Origin: Patescibacteria group bacterium
Lineage (GTDB): Bacteria; Patescibacteriota; Patescibacteriia; Patescibacteriales; Patescibacteriaceae
Direction: 5' to 3'
Length of the DNA stretch: 64,000 bases
NCBI GenBank assembly: GCA_028704945.1
Contig: JAQWEL010000003.1
Span: 72,037 to 136,036, forward strand
Made by a program: the position numbers and the translations under genes. How positions within the stretch are numbered: the first letter of the stretch is position 1; every line of letters begins with the position of its first letter. Shown in pieces: positions 16,810 to 25,197 of the stretch. A model generated the notes under the pieces. The model saw nothing but the letters and a program-made list of their open reading frames with translations, was not told where the DNA came from and did no database searches.

Positions 16810-17745
16810 ATGTTTTTGGGAATATTAATATCCCTACTTAATCCCTTTTTTGCTTCTTTGCAAAATGTTTTTGCTCAGATTGGCTTAAAAGACAAAAAAA
16901 TAGACGACTTAGCGGTTGTCTTCGCCAGGCTTTTTTATGTTGTGCCTATTTTATTGGTTTTCTTTCTAATAGTTGGAGCACCAAGTCAAATTAATCCTAA
17001 TTTCTTTTGGATTATGATGATTATGGTTCTTTTAGAAATACCAAGCCAATGGTTTTTTCATCAATCCATAAAGATGGGTCAATTAAGTGTGGTTATGCCT
17101 ATATCTACTCTTATAGCCATACCAATGCTAAGTTCTTTTTGGTTTTTTGGCGGTTGGAGCTGGTTGGGTTTATTTGGAGCTTTATTTATTACCGTTGGCA
17201 TTTATGTCTTGCAGGCGAGTAAATTGAAAGAAGGAGATGATATTAAATATGTTTTTTCTTGGTCTAATTTAATTAAACCAATCAAATCATTATTTAAAGA
17301 AAAATCTTCTCGTTTTATGCTCATTACTATTGTTTTGTGGAGCATAACGACTCCTTTGCAAAAATTAGCTTCCAGCGTTCCCGGAACAACTGAAACGCCC
17401 TTGAGCAATGTGGCTTTTATGGGTGTTGTCTATTTATCGCTGTGTTCTTTAGGAGTTGTTTTTTGGAGCAAAATAAAGTCGAAAAAAATTAAATCGATTA
17501 TTTATCCTCCACAAAAATTATCCTTAATGCCAATCGGTGGTTTTGCCGGATTTGGAGCCATAGCTCAATATTGGGCCTTGTCTATCTTGAATCCTGTTTA
17601 TGTAATTGCCTTAAAAGAAACAATCTTGATTTGGACTGTTATTTGGGATGTGCTTATTTTTAAACAAAAAATCAGCGTAGTCCAATTAATTTCCATTGTT
17701 ATAGTGATGATTGGCGCCGCGCTTATTAGCGTGACAATAATTTAA
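16810..17745 (+). CDS. DMT-superfamily (EamA-like) membrane transporter
   Basis: 311 residues, about ten membrane helices, arranged as two halves of the drug/metabolite transporter fold. The C-terminal half ends with the typical pattern GAIAQYWALSILNPVYVIAL, then ALKETILIWTVIWDVLIFKQ, and a last helix VQLISIVIVMIGAALISV. The substrate cannot be predicted; relatives export amino acids, nucleosides or sugars. A Shine-Dalgarno-like AGGGG sits about nine bases before the ATG. It is a single-gene unit with its own promoter and terminator. Confidence 0.8.
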   Translation: MFLGILISLLNPFFASLQNVFAQIGLKDKKIDDLAVVFARLFYVVPILLVFFLIVGAPSQINPNFFWIMMIMVLLEIPSQWFFHQSIKMGQLSVVMPISTLIAIPMLSSFWFFGGWSWLGLFGALFITVGIYVLQASKLKEGDDIKYVFSWSNLIKPIKSLFKEKSSRFMLITIVLWSITTPLQKLASSVPGTTETPLSNVAFMGVVYLSLCSLGVVFWSKIKSKKIKSIIYPPQKLSLMPIGGFAGFGAIAQYWALSILNPVYVIALKETILIWTVIWDVLIFKQKISVVQLISIVIVMIGAALISVTII

Positions 17746-17761
17746 CTATTTATTTAGTGTT

Positions 17762-17794
17762 AAAGTCTTGGTACATAAGTATTAAGACTTTTTT
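17762..17794 (+). terminator. Terminator of the DMT transporter gene
   Basis: AAAGTCTT (17762-17769) pairs with AAGACTTT (17784-17791), followed by more T. Confidence 0.7.
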
Positions 17795-17820
17795 GTTTGT
17801 TTTAGATAATTAGAATAAGA

Positions 17821-17849
17821 AAAAAGAATAAGTAATACTTATTCTTTTT
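17821..17849. terminator. Bidirectional terminator between convergent genes
   Basis: Perfect 14-bp arms AAAAAGAATAAGTA (17821-17834) and TACTTATTCTTTTT (17836-17849). The A-run and T-run at its ends let it stop transcription from both sides. The 48-residue minus-strand gene ends just to its right. Confidence 0.7.
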
Positions 17850-17862
17850 AGTTTGTAGACTG

Positions 17863-18009
17863 TTATTTTTTAGCAGTCTTTTTTCGATTAACTAATGTAG
17901 CCGCTGCAAGTTTTTTAGTTGTTGGGCTAGAAGTTTTGTTAGTCAAAGCTTCGGAAGCCGTTTTGGCAACTGACTTACTCGTGCGAACCGAATTTTTTTT
18001 ATTAACCAT
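17863..18009 (-). CDS. Small basic protein of unknown function
   Basis: 48 codons from the ATG at 18009 to TAA. The sequence starts MVNKKNSVRTSKSVAKTASE and is rich in Lys, Thr, Ser and Ala, with no membrane segment. The pattern of repeated S/T-K-x-V/L-A blocks resembles a family of small uncharacterised proteins seen in many bacteria with VAS.AAK.L-type motifs; that link is from memory and not tested. It reads divergently from the defence operon and ends at a bidirectional terminator. The rest of the 17746-18212 gap holds only that terminator and the promoter on its right. Confidence 0.5.
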   Translation of the reverse strand: MVNKKNSVRTSKSVAKTASEALTNKTSSPTTKKLAAATLVNRKKTAKK

Positions 18010-18171
18010 ATTTTGCTTATTTTCTAAAAAGCAGTATAATTAAAATATACCTGTTGATAGACGTTCGACCTTTAACTCCACTACGAGTTGCGTCAAAATA
18101 TATTGTGGTAATACCGCCACACTTTATTTTAGCATAAATGTTCAGTTTAAGTCAACTATGTTCCGCTTTAC

Positions 18172-18210
18172 TTGACATTATTTTTTATGAGATTTATCAT
18201 ATGTAGATAA
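18172..18210 (+). promoter_or_regulatory. Defence-operon promoter with overlapping operator
   Basis: TTGACA (18172-18177), 17 bp, TATCAT (18195-18200). An inverted repeat TTATC (18194-18198) and GATAA (18206-18210), seven bases apart, covers the -10 box and the expected start near 18207. It is a likely binding site for the XRE protein encoded just downstream. The transcript would begin about six bases before the first ATG. Confidence 0.65.
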
Positions 18211-18212
18211 TA

Positions 18213-18521
18213 ATGGTTAAAAATATGTTAGATAAATCAAATTTTTACATGAGTTTAGGGAAAAATATTGAAATAGCGAGAAAAGAGAAGGGTTATTCGA
18301 TGGATAAATTTATAGAAGTGGCAAATTTAGGTATGAGTAAAAGCACTTTGTCGGCTATTGAGAATGGTAAACAACAAATTTCAGCCTTTCAGTTATATTT
18401 AGTTACAGAAGCCTTGGACTTAAAATTATCTGAATTATTAAGGGGCTTAGAAGCTATGGGCCATCATGATTATGCTAATTTGCTCAACAAAAATGATTTA
18501 AATAAATTAGAAAGTTTGTAA
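18213..18521 (+). CDS. XRE-family helix-turn-helix regulator
   Basis: 102 residues. The HTH covers about residues 17-72: IEIARKEKGYSMDKFIEVAN, then MSKSTLSAIENGKQQISAF with the recognition helix, and LDLKLSELL. The ATG at 18225 is an alternative start. It is the first gene of a nine-gene defence operon, five bases before an ImmA/IrrE protease. XRE-ImmA/IrrE pairs are known repressor and cleaving-protease modules (DdrO/IrrE, ImmR/ImmA). By inference it represses the whole operon through the repeat over its own -10. Confidence 0.85.
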   Translation: MVKNMLDKSNFYMSLGKNIEIARKEKGYSMDKFIEVANLGMSKSTLSAIENGKQQISAFQLYLVTEALDLKLSELLRGLEAMGHHDYANLLNKNDLNKLESL

Positions 18522-18526
18522 TAAAT

Positions 18527-19072
18527 ATGCCAGATTTTATAGGTCAAAAAATTAAATTAGCAGTTGATAAAGCGGAAAAGATTTTGAGTGATCAAAAGAT
18601 TGTCAAGGTTCCTGTTGATATAGAAAGCATTGCTAAGTCTATGGGGATAGACGTGACAAAAATTGAATTTTCTAAGGACGAAATTTCAGGCGCTATCAAA
18701 ATGAAGGGTAAACAGGGTAATCCAATTATTGCCATTAACCAAAATCATTGTATTGAACGTCAAAGATTTACTATAGCCCATGAGATTGGGCATTTTGTGT
18801 TACATAGCATAGATAATATGCATATTGATTCCGCAGGTGTGTATTTTAGAGATTCAAACGCATCATCTTCAACGACAAATTTAAAAGAGGCGCAAGCAAA
18901 TCAATTCGCAGCTGAAATATTAATGCCACGAGGTCTTGTTATAAAAGATTTACAAGGAGATTTTAAATTAAAAAATAACAATGAGGATATTATGACAATT
19001 GCTAAGTTGGCTAAGAAATACAACGTCAGTCAACAAGCAATGATGATTCGCATTGGTGGATTAGTTATATAG
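18527..19072 (+). CDS. ImmA/IrrE-family zinc metallopeptidase
   Basis: 181 residues. The catalytic HExxH is FTIAHEIGHFVLH (H85, E86, H89). The second conserved block, EAQANQFAAEILMP (about 121-134), supplies the third zinc ligand. Members cleave XRE-type repressors after a stress signal. Here it follows the XRE gene by five bases, so it should relieve repression of the restriction and CBASS-like genes. The signal is unknown. The C-terminal part, with KKYNVSQQAMMIRIG, is the usual winged-helix-like tail. Confidence 0.88.
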   Translation: MPDFIGQKIKLAVDKAEKILSDQKIVKVPVDIESIAKSMGIDVTKIEFSKDEISGAIKMKGKQGNPIIAINQNHCIERQRFTIAHEIGHFVLHSIDNMHIDSAGVYFRDSNASSSTTNLKEAQANQFAAEILMPRGLVIKDLQGDFKLKNNNEDIMTIAKLAKKYNVSQQAMMIRIGGLVI

Positions 19073-19079
19073 AAAAAAT

Positions 19080-21590
19080 ATGCAAAAAGAAGCTAATGCA
19101 AGAATTAAAATAAATAATTTGCTCCAAGATGCTGGTTGGAGATTTTTTGATGATAAAAAAGGTCAAGCAAATATTTCGCTTGAACCAAATGTAAAAATTA
19201 CAAAAAAAGATATAGATGCTTTTGGTGAAGATTTTGAAACTACTAAAAATGGTTTTATAGATTTTTTATTACTTGATGATAATGGTTTTCCTCTTGTGAT
19301 TTTAGAAGCAAAAAGAGAAGATAAAAATCCTCTGGACGGCAAAGAGCAAGCAAGGAAATATGCACATACCGAGAATGTTCGTTTTGTTATTTTATCAAAC
19401 GGTAATTTGCATTATTTTTGGGATTTAGAGAGAGGTGATCCAGAAGTCATTACTGAATTTCCATCACAAGAGTCGTTAAAACATAGGCAAGGGTTCAAGC
19501 CTGACAACAAGAGACTGGCCGATGAAGTTGTTGAATTGGACTATATAGCTTTGACTCAAAATCCAAATTTTAAGGGAGACCCACGTTATATTAATAAGGA
19601 GACACGAGAGCAGTTTTTGTGGGATGAAAATTTACGTATATTAAGACCATATCAGTTAAAAGCTATACATGCCTTGCAGAAATCAGCGGAAGCTGGAAAT
19701 GATAGATTTCTTTTTGAAATGGCTACTGGCACTGGAAAAACTTTAATTTCTGCCGCAGTTATAAAGTTATTTTTACGTACCGGAAATGCAAAAAGAATAT
19801 TATTTTTAGTAGATCGGTTGGAATTGGAGGATCAGGCTCATAAGAATTTCGTTCGCTATTTAAATAATGATTTTTCCTCTGTTATTTATAAACAAAATCG
19901 TGATGATTGGAAGAAAGCAGAAGTGGTGATTTCTACCGTTCAAAGTCTTTCGGCTCAGGACAAATACAAAAAACTTTTTTCTCCTACAGACTTTGATTTA
20001 ATTATTGCTGATGAGTCACATCGAGCTATAGGAGGTAATTCAAGGGCTGTTTTTGAGTATTTTATTGGGTACAAGCTTGGACTAACTGCTACACCAAAGG
20101 ATTACTTAAAAAATGTTGATCTTCAAAAGTTATCGTATAAAGATCAAAGATCTTGGGAGCGACGACAGTTGTTAGATACTTACACTACTTTTGGTTGTAA
20201 AAATGGTGAACCAACATTTCGCTTTAGTTTATTAGATGGTGTTAAAGATGGTTTTTTAATTAATCCAATTGTTTCTGATGCACGAACAGATATAACAACA
20301 GAATTATTGTCGGAAAAAGGGTATGCTGTCATGATTGAAAAAAATGAAGGGGGTGAAGACGAGGAGACTTTTTTCCATAAGGATTTTGAAAAAAAGTTTT
20401 TTTCGGAAAAAACTAACCATGTGTTTTGCCAAACATTTATTGAAAATGCATTTAGAGATCCTATAAGTGGCGAAATCGGTAAAAGTATTATATTTTGTGT
20501 TAGTCAAAATCATGCATCAAAAATAACACAAATACTTAATCAGATGGCAAGTAAATTGTGGCCTGAAAAATATAATTCAGATTTTGCCATGCAAGTAACA
20601 TCAAATATTTCTGATAGTCAGCAGTTTACTATTAATTTTGCGAATAATAATCTTCATGGACATACAAAGTTTTTAGAAAATTATAAATCAAGCAAAACGA
20701 GAGTTTGTGTAACGGTAGGTATGATGACTACTGGTTATGACTGTGAAGATATATTAAATCTCGCTCTTATGCGTCCAGTTTTTTCACCTACAGATTTTAT
20801 TCAAATAAAAGGACGAGGCACGAGAAAGCATGTTTTTGATTACACTGACGAATATGGCGAAAGACATAAAATACCAAAGGATAATTTTAAGTTTTTTGAT
20901 TTTTTTGCGAATTGTGAGTATTTTGAGGAGAAATTTGACTATGATGAGATTTTACGGCTACCTATTAAGCAAAAGGAGGGTAAGGGGGGCGATTCTGTCG
21001 GAGTAGAAGTTTCTGAGATAGAGGTATTTAATCCCGATAAAGTTAAAACACTTACCGAGACAGCTGTGGGGATAGATGGAATGAAAGTTGACAGAAAGCT
21101 TTTTGAAAAAGCAAAAGAAGAATTGCAAAAAGATTCAGATGTTAAAACGGCTGTTGAAAATGAGCAGTGGGATAGAGCTATTCAGATAATGCGTGATAAG
21201 TATGAAGACAAACCACAATTGTTTATAAATCTTGAAAAAATAAGAAAAAGTGAAAATCTTGATCGCAGAATTTCTTGGCGAGAGTTTTTGGAGCGTGCGT
21301 TTGGTATTATTGATGGTTTTAAATCTAAGGACGAGAAACTTGAAGAAGAGTGTGAAAAATTTATATCAATTTACAAGCCTGAAAGTAAATATGTTACTCA
21401 TATTAAGAATTATTTGAAGGCATATGTAACAGACGAAAAATTTAGAGATATAATTAATAATAAACAGTATGCGGAGCTGAATGTCTATGCAGGTTTTACT
21501 ATGCCTGAATTTAAAGAATTAAATGGTTGGCGCGAGGTAGTTCCTGAATATGTAAAGGATTATGTTCCAGTTAATGTTTATATGAAATAA
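19080..21590 (+). CDS. hsdR: Type I restriction endonuclease, R subunit (EcoEI-like)
   Basis: 836 residues. The N-terminal nuclease domain has GFIDFLLLDD and VILEAKRE, giving D61 and E76-x-K78 of the PD-(D/E)xK site, and EQARKYA with the Q motif. The SF2 translocase follows: Walker A MATGTGKT (about 215), IIADESH (about 310), GLTATPK and QIKGRGTRKHVFD. An EcoEI-type C-terminal region (about 690-830) binds the methylase complex. It cuts unmodified DNA after ATP-driven translocation. All motors and nuclease residues are present, so it is probably active. Codon usage looks different from the flanking housekeeping genes (more ATA, ACA, AGA). Confidence 0.92.
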   Translation: MQKEANARIKINNLLQDAGWRFFDDKKGQANISLEPNVKITKKDIDAFGEDFETTKNGFIDFLLLDDNGFPLVILEAKREDKNPLDGKEQARKYAHTENVRFVILSNGNLHYFWDLERGDPEVITEFPSQESLKHRQGFKPDNKRLADEVVELDYIALTQNPNFKGDPRYINKETREQFLWDENLRILRPYQLKAIHALQKSAEAGNDRFLFEMATGTGKTLISAAVIKLFLRTGNAKRILFLVDRLELEDQAHKNFVRYLNNDFSSVIYKQNRDDWKKAEVVISTVQSLSAQDKYKKLFSPTDFDLIIADESHRAIGGNSRAVFEYFIGYKLGLTATPKDYLKNVDLQKLSYKDQRSWERRQLLDTYTTFGCKNGEPTFRFSLLDGVKDGFLINPIVSDARTDITTELLSEKGYAVMIEKNEGGEDEETFFHKDFEKKFFSEKTNHVFCQTFIENAFRDPISGEIGKSIIFCVSQNHASKITQILNQMASKLWPEKYNSDFAMQVTSNISDSQQFTINFANNNLHGHTKFLENYKSSKTRVCVTVGMMTTGYDCEDILNLALMRPVFSPTDFIQIKGRGTRKHVFDYTDEYGERHKIPKDNFKFFDFFANCEYFEEKFDYDEILRLPIKQKEGKGGDSVGVEVSEIEVFNPDKVKTLTETAVGIDGMKVDRKLFEKAKEELQKDSDVKTAVENEQWDRAIQIMRDKYEDKPQLFINLEKIRKSENLDRRISWREFLERAFGIIDGFKSKDEKLEEECEKFISIYKPESKYVTHIKNYLKAYVTDEKFRDIINNKQYAELNVYAGFTMPEFKELNGWREVVPEYVKDYVPVNVYMK

Positions 21591-21600
21591 TAAAAAAATT

Positions 21601-23508
21601 ATGCTCGATCAAATTACAAAAAGAAAAATAGACTCTGCTAGGCAGATTCTTGTTGGTAAAGTGCCTGATCCAAAAGCTCAAGTTGAACAAATTACAACGG
21701 CGCTTGTTTACAAGTTTATGGATGATATGGACAAGGAATCCGAGGAACTTGGTGGAGAGGCTAAATTTTTTGCAAATGAATTTAGTCATTACTCTTGGAC
21801 AAAGCTTTTGGATAGCAAACTTTCTGGTCAGGAAAGGCTTGATTTGTATGATCAGGCAATCTCAAATATGCCAAAAAATCCTAATATACCACAACTTTTT
21901 AGGGATATTTTTAAGGGGGCATTTTTGCCATACAGAGACACACGAACATTGTCATTGTTTTTAAAAGAGATAAATGAATTTACATACGAGCATAGTGAAA
22001 ATTTAGGTAATGCTTTTGAATACCTTCTTTCAATACTTGGAAGTCAAGGTGACGCCGGTCAATTTCGAACCCCTCGTCATGTAATTGATTTTATTGTTGA
22101 TGTTGTTAATCCCACAAAAAAAGACAAGATACTTGATCCAGCTTGTGGAACAGCAGGTTTTTTAATATCTGCTTACAAGCACATATTGAAACAAAATAAA
22201 GAGAAAGCACTTACCCCTGACGAAAAACTACGTTTAATGAACAATTTGGCTGGATATGATATATCGCCGGACATGGTAAAGCTTGCACTTGTTAATATGT
22301 ATTTGCATGGCTTTCCTGAGCCAAAGATCCATGAATACGATTCTCTTACTAGTGAAAAACGTTGGGACGAAAATTATGATGTAATACTTGCCAACCCTCC
22401 ATTTATGACTCCTAAAGGTGGCATTAATCCGCATAAAAGATTTTCAGTTCAATCTAGTAGAGCCGAGGTTCTTTTTGTTGATTACATAATAGAGCATTTG
22501 ACTATAAATGGTAGGGCTGGCATCGTTGTGCCAGAAGGAGTTCTTGGAAATTCTAATGCATCATATTTTAAAAAGATTAGAGAATTAATCTTGGATAATG
22601 TATGGGCGATAGCATCTCTACATCCATTTACATTTGCCCCTTATGCTGAAGTAAACACGTATATTTTATTTTTAGATAAAACTTTGGCAAAAAAAGCAAA
22701 TGATGTGCTTTTTGTAGATATTAATAATGATGGATTTGATAAAAGTTCTCAAAGAAGAGAGATTGCTTTAAACGATCTTCCGTCTGCAGTGGAATTGCTT
22801 GATGATTTCAGACAGTCGATTATTAACGATAAATTATTTACATCAAAAAATAGTATAGGACATAAAGTTGTTTCTAAGAAAAAAATAAAGAACAACTCGG
22901 AATATTATTTATTAGTTAAAAAGTATTCTGATCTTGAAATGCCTGACACAAAACATGCGGTTTCGCTTCTTGGAGATTTGATTACAGAAAAAAAGGAAAA
23001 GGCAAAAAATAATAATTATACAGTGTGGTCGGTGTCAAATAAGTATGGGTTTATAAATTCTGAAGATTATTTTGATAAAAAAATAGCATCAGTAAATACA
23101 AGCAACTATAAAGTTATTAAGCCTTATTATTTTGCTTTTAATCCATCACGTATAAACGTTGGATCAATTGCTTGTAATTTTTCAGAAAAAATTGGAATAG
23201 TAAGTCCGATGTACACTCTTTTTGAAATAAAAGATACAAACAGAATTGTGCCAGATTTTTTATTAATGTATTTAAAAAGTGATTTATGTAAAGAGCATAT
23301 AAATCATAAAATACAAGGTGCGACTAGAAAAGTTTTAAAAAAAGATGACTTGTTTTCGTTGAAGATACCAGTGCCGAGCAAAGATAAGCAGATTGAGATA
23401 TTAAATTTGGTAAAAAAAGAGCAGGATGCGATTAATGATCTGGATGAAACAATTAAAAAGCATAAAAAGTTAATTAATGGTTATATTGAAAATATTTGGG
23501 CTTCCTAA
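21601..23508 (+). CDS. hsdM: Type I methyltransferase fused to a one-TRD specificity domain (HsdM-S)
   Basis: 635 residues. The N-terminal helical domain is followed by the N6-adenine methylase core with motif I DPACGTAGFLISAYKH (about 179) and motif IV NPPF (about 264). From about residue 455 the protein continues as an HsdS-like unit: one target-recognition domain (SLLGDLITEKKEKAKNN onward) and a C-terminal coiled coil (EILNLVKKEQDAINDLDE). No separate hsdS exists in the operon. A single TRD per chain suggests that two copies dimerise and read a symmetric bipartite site. It protects host DNA and directs the R subunit. Confidence 0.9.
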   Translation: MLDQITKRKIDSARQILVGKVPDPKAQVEQITTALVYKFMDDMDKESEELGGEAKFFANEFSHYSWTKLLDSKLSGQERLDLYDQAISNMPKNPNIPQLFRDIFKGAFLPYRDTRTLSLFLKEINEFTYEHSENLGNAFEYLLSILGSQGDAGQFRTPRHVIDFIVDVVNPTKKDKILDPACGTAGFLISAYKHILKQNKEKALTPDEKLRLMNNLAGYDISPDMVKLALVNMYLHGFPEPKIHEYDSLTSEKRWDENYDVILANPPFMTPKGGINPHKRFSVQSSRAEVLFVDYIIEHLTINGRAGIVVPEGVLGNSNASYFKKIRELILDNVWAIASLHPFTFAPYAEVNTYILFLDKTLAKKANDVLFVDINNDGFDKSSQRREIALNDLPSAVELLDDFRQSIINDKLFTSKNSIGHKVVSKKKIKNNSEYYLLVKKYSDLEMPDTKHAVSLLGDLITEKKEKAKNNNYTVWSVSNKYGFINSEDYFDKKIASVNTSNYKVIKPYYFAFNPSRINVGSIACNFSEKIGIVSPMYTLFEIKDTNRIVPDFLLMYLKSDLCKEHINHKIQGATRKVLKKDDLFSLKIPVPSKDKQIEILNLVKKEQDAINDLDETIKKHKKLINGYIENIWAS

Positions 23509-23515
23509 CACATTT

Positions 23516-23713
23516 ATGCTTAGTAAATTAATTATTGTACTAATAGTTTTGCTTGCAGTTTGGGGTATCTCTATTGTATTTTCAAAGAATTTTTGGAGAT
23601 CAGTGGGTGGGCATGTGAAAGATGGCATAGCAAAGAAAATTAGCAAGGTCATTATTAGTCTAATAATTTTTTCAATTATAGTGTTGGTGGCTTCAATAAT
23701 GCAAAAGAAATAA
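23516..23713 (+). CDS. Two-helix micro-membrane protein in the defence operon
   Basis: 65 codons from the ATG at 23516, seven bases after the hsdM stop. An in-frame ATG at 23477 would overlap hsdM and add 13 non-hydrophobic residues, so I prefer the shorter form. Two hydrophobic helices (about 3-20 and 42-60) flank a basic loop, WRSVGGHVKDGIAKKISK. No family recognised. It sits 13 bases before the CD-NTase gene. By position it may belong to the CBASS-like unit as an extra membrane component; this is inference. Confidence 0.6.
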   Translation: MLSKLIIVLIVLLAVWGISIVFSKNFWRSVGGHVKDGIAKKISKVIISLIIFSIIVLVASIMQKK

Positions 23714-23726
23714 TTATAAATTTGTT

Positions 23727-24707
23727 ATGTCTATTATTGAATCAAAATTACAGAGCTTATTAGATGGCGAGATAAATTTAACGCAAACTCATGTCATGCA
23801 AGGCTCTACCAGCCATACATATATTCGAAATTTATTAGCCAATAGAAGACGAACGGATTCATCATTTCCATGGTTGCTTGATGGTGATTTTTTGACTGGA
23901 TCATATGCCAGAGGAACAAAGCTACATCCGCTTGATGACATTGATGTTATGATAGTTTTAGATGGTGCTGGCTTAGTGCCAACCGGAATAGAGGATACGC
24001 ATTACGTTGAGGGCAATACTGACGGCATACATAGCCCTATTCATAATCATATTAATCAAGATAATACACTAGATTCACATGCCGTTTTACATGCTTTTCA
24101 TAAAACTTTAAATCAATCACATCCAGAATCTAAGATTAAAAAAGATGGACAATCTGTTAACGTGCAACTTAAATCAAGTAATCTCGGTATTGATATAGTC
24201 CCATGCTTTCATATAATTCCCTTTGAGATTGGACAGCAAGATTTTTATTATATCCCAATGGGTAATAATAACCCGTCTTGGTTGAAAACTAATCCAAAAA
24301 TTGATCAAAATATTTCAAAAAACTTGCACGATAGACATAATAAAAAATTAAAAAGTGTTATCAAGCTTGTTAAATATTGGAACAGAATAAAAAACAATGA
24401 AAGGTTGAGATCATATCACTTAGAAACGATTGCATGGTATGTATTCCATAATCATCCATCGGCCATAGCAACAATATCGGATGGTGTTAGATATTTTTTT
24501 AGTCATGCAAATGATTATCTTGTAGGACAATTATATGAAGCTACCGGTTTTGGTGGCATGGTAGATTCTTATCTTTCAAGTGATGATCGTCAACTATCAA
24601 TTAATGCAGTTGATTCGGCGAAAAAGGCTCTTCAGCCTCAGGCGTTACTACCCTCGCTAAATGCCCAAGCAGGCTATTGGCAGTCGGTATTTGGTGATAA
24701 ATTTTAA
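23727..24707 (+). CDS. CD-NTase (SMODS-type cyclic oligonucleotide synthase)
   Basis: 326 residues. The nucleotidyltransferase core reads LTGSYARGTKLHPLDDIDVM: the GS loop at 58-59 and the metal-binding D71-x-D73. The third carboxylate is D156 in LGIDIVPCF. The helical C-terminal half has WLKTNPKIDQNISKNLH and LVKYWNRIKNNERLRSYHLE, as in DncV/CdnA-like enzymes. Such enzymes make cyclic di- or trinucleotides when phage infection is sensed, and these switch on a killer effector. The next gene is a SLATT membrane protein, so the pair is a minimal CBASS-like system. The exact nucleotide product cannot be read from the sequence. It is not a CCA-adding enzyme or a poly(A) polymerase. Confidence 0.85.
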   Translation: MSIIESKLQSLLDGEINLTQTHVMQGSTSHTYIRNLLANRRRTDSSFPWLLDGDFLTGSYARGTKLHPLDDIDVMIVLDGAGLVPTGIEDTHYVEGNTDGIHSPIHNHINQDNTLDSHAVLHAFHKTLNQSHPESKIKKDGQSVNVQLKSSNLGIDIVPCFHIIPFEIGQQDFYYIPMGNNNPSWLKTNPKIDQNISKNLHDRHNKKLKSVIKLVKYWNRIKNNERLRSYHLETIAWYVFHNHPSAIATISDGVRYFFSHANDYLVGQLYEATGFGGMVDSYLSSDDRQLSINAVDSAKKALQPQALLPSLNAQAGYWQSVFGDKF

Positions 24708-24711
24708 TTAT

Positions 24712-25194
24712 ATGGATAATAGACAAAATTTAATGAAATACGCAGAAGAGTCGGCCTATTCTTCAAAAGGTCATTTTAGAACTGCAGATTGGACAAAGTC
24801 TTCTTTGAAGTTATATATTGGTTTACCGATTATTTTGTCTATTTTTATCATTATTTTTCCAGACATGCCAATATGGTTAAGTAGAATTTTAAGTTTTTTA
24901 AGTATTGGTTCTTCAATAATGGCTTTAATTTCACCTGCAATAAGTAATCAAGATAGTGCACTAAAAAATGTTAACGACCATATGTCGTTGGGAAACGAGT
25001 ATTTAGCTTTGCATAAAGATATAAGAAATATTTCGACTTCAATAACAATTTCAGATGATCAAATAAAAGAAGTTTCTCGGAGAATAAAATTGCTAGATGA
25101 TAAAACAAATGTTTTGCAAATTAGTTTTGCAGGGAGAATATGGTCGAAATGGAGAATTGAAAGGGAAATGGATCTTGATTGGATAAAAAAATAA
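24712..25194 (+). CDS. SLATT-domain two-helix membrane effector
   Basis: 160 residues from the ATG at 24712, four bases after the synthase stop. A short cytoplasmic N-terminus (YAEESAYSSKGHF) is followed by two membrane helices (about 34-52 and 57-78). A long helical tail with HMSLGNEYLALHKDIRNI follows, the layout of SLATT proteins (SMODS- and SLOG-associating two-TM effectors). SLATT proteins are thought to form membrane pores or disrupt membranes when a nucleotide signal arrives. Direct linkage to a CD-NTase supports that role. The family call rests on layout and context; the sequence is divergent. Confidence 0.72.
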   Translation: MDNRQNLMKYAEESAYSSKGHFRTADWTKSSLKLYIGLPIILSIFIIIFPDMPIWLSRILSFLSIGSSIMALISPAISNQDSALKNVNDHMSLGNEYLALHKDIRNISTSITISDDQIKEVSRRIKLLDDKTNVLQISFAGRIWSKWRIEREMDLDWIKK

Positions 25195-25197
25195 CAT

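Noticed and set aside
18213-19072. Stand-alone toxin-antitoxin pair
   Set aside because: The second protein is a clear ImmA/IrrE protease and both genes are in line with the restriction operon, so a regulatory switch is the better reading.
23477-23515. Longer start for the micro-membrane protein
   Set aside because: It would overlap hsdM by 32 bases and add a non-hydrophobic head; the ATG at 23516 fits the usual spacing of this operon better, though the longer form cannot be excluded.
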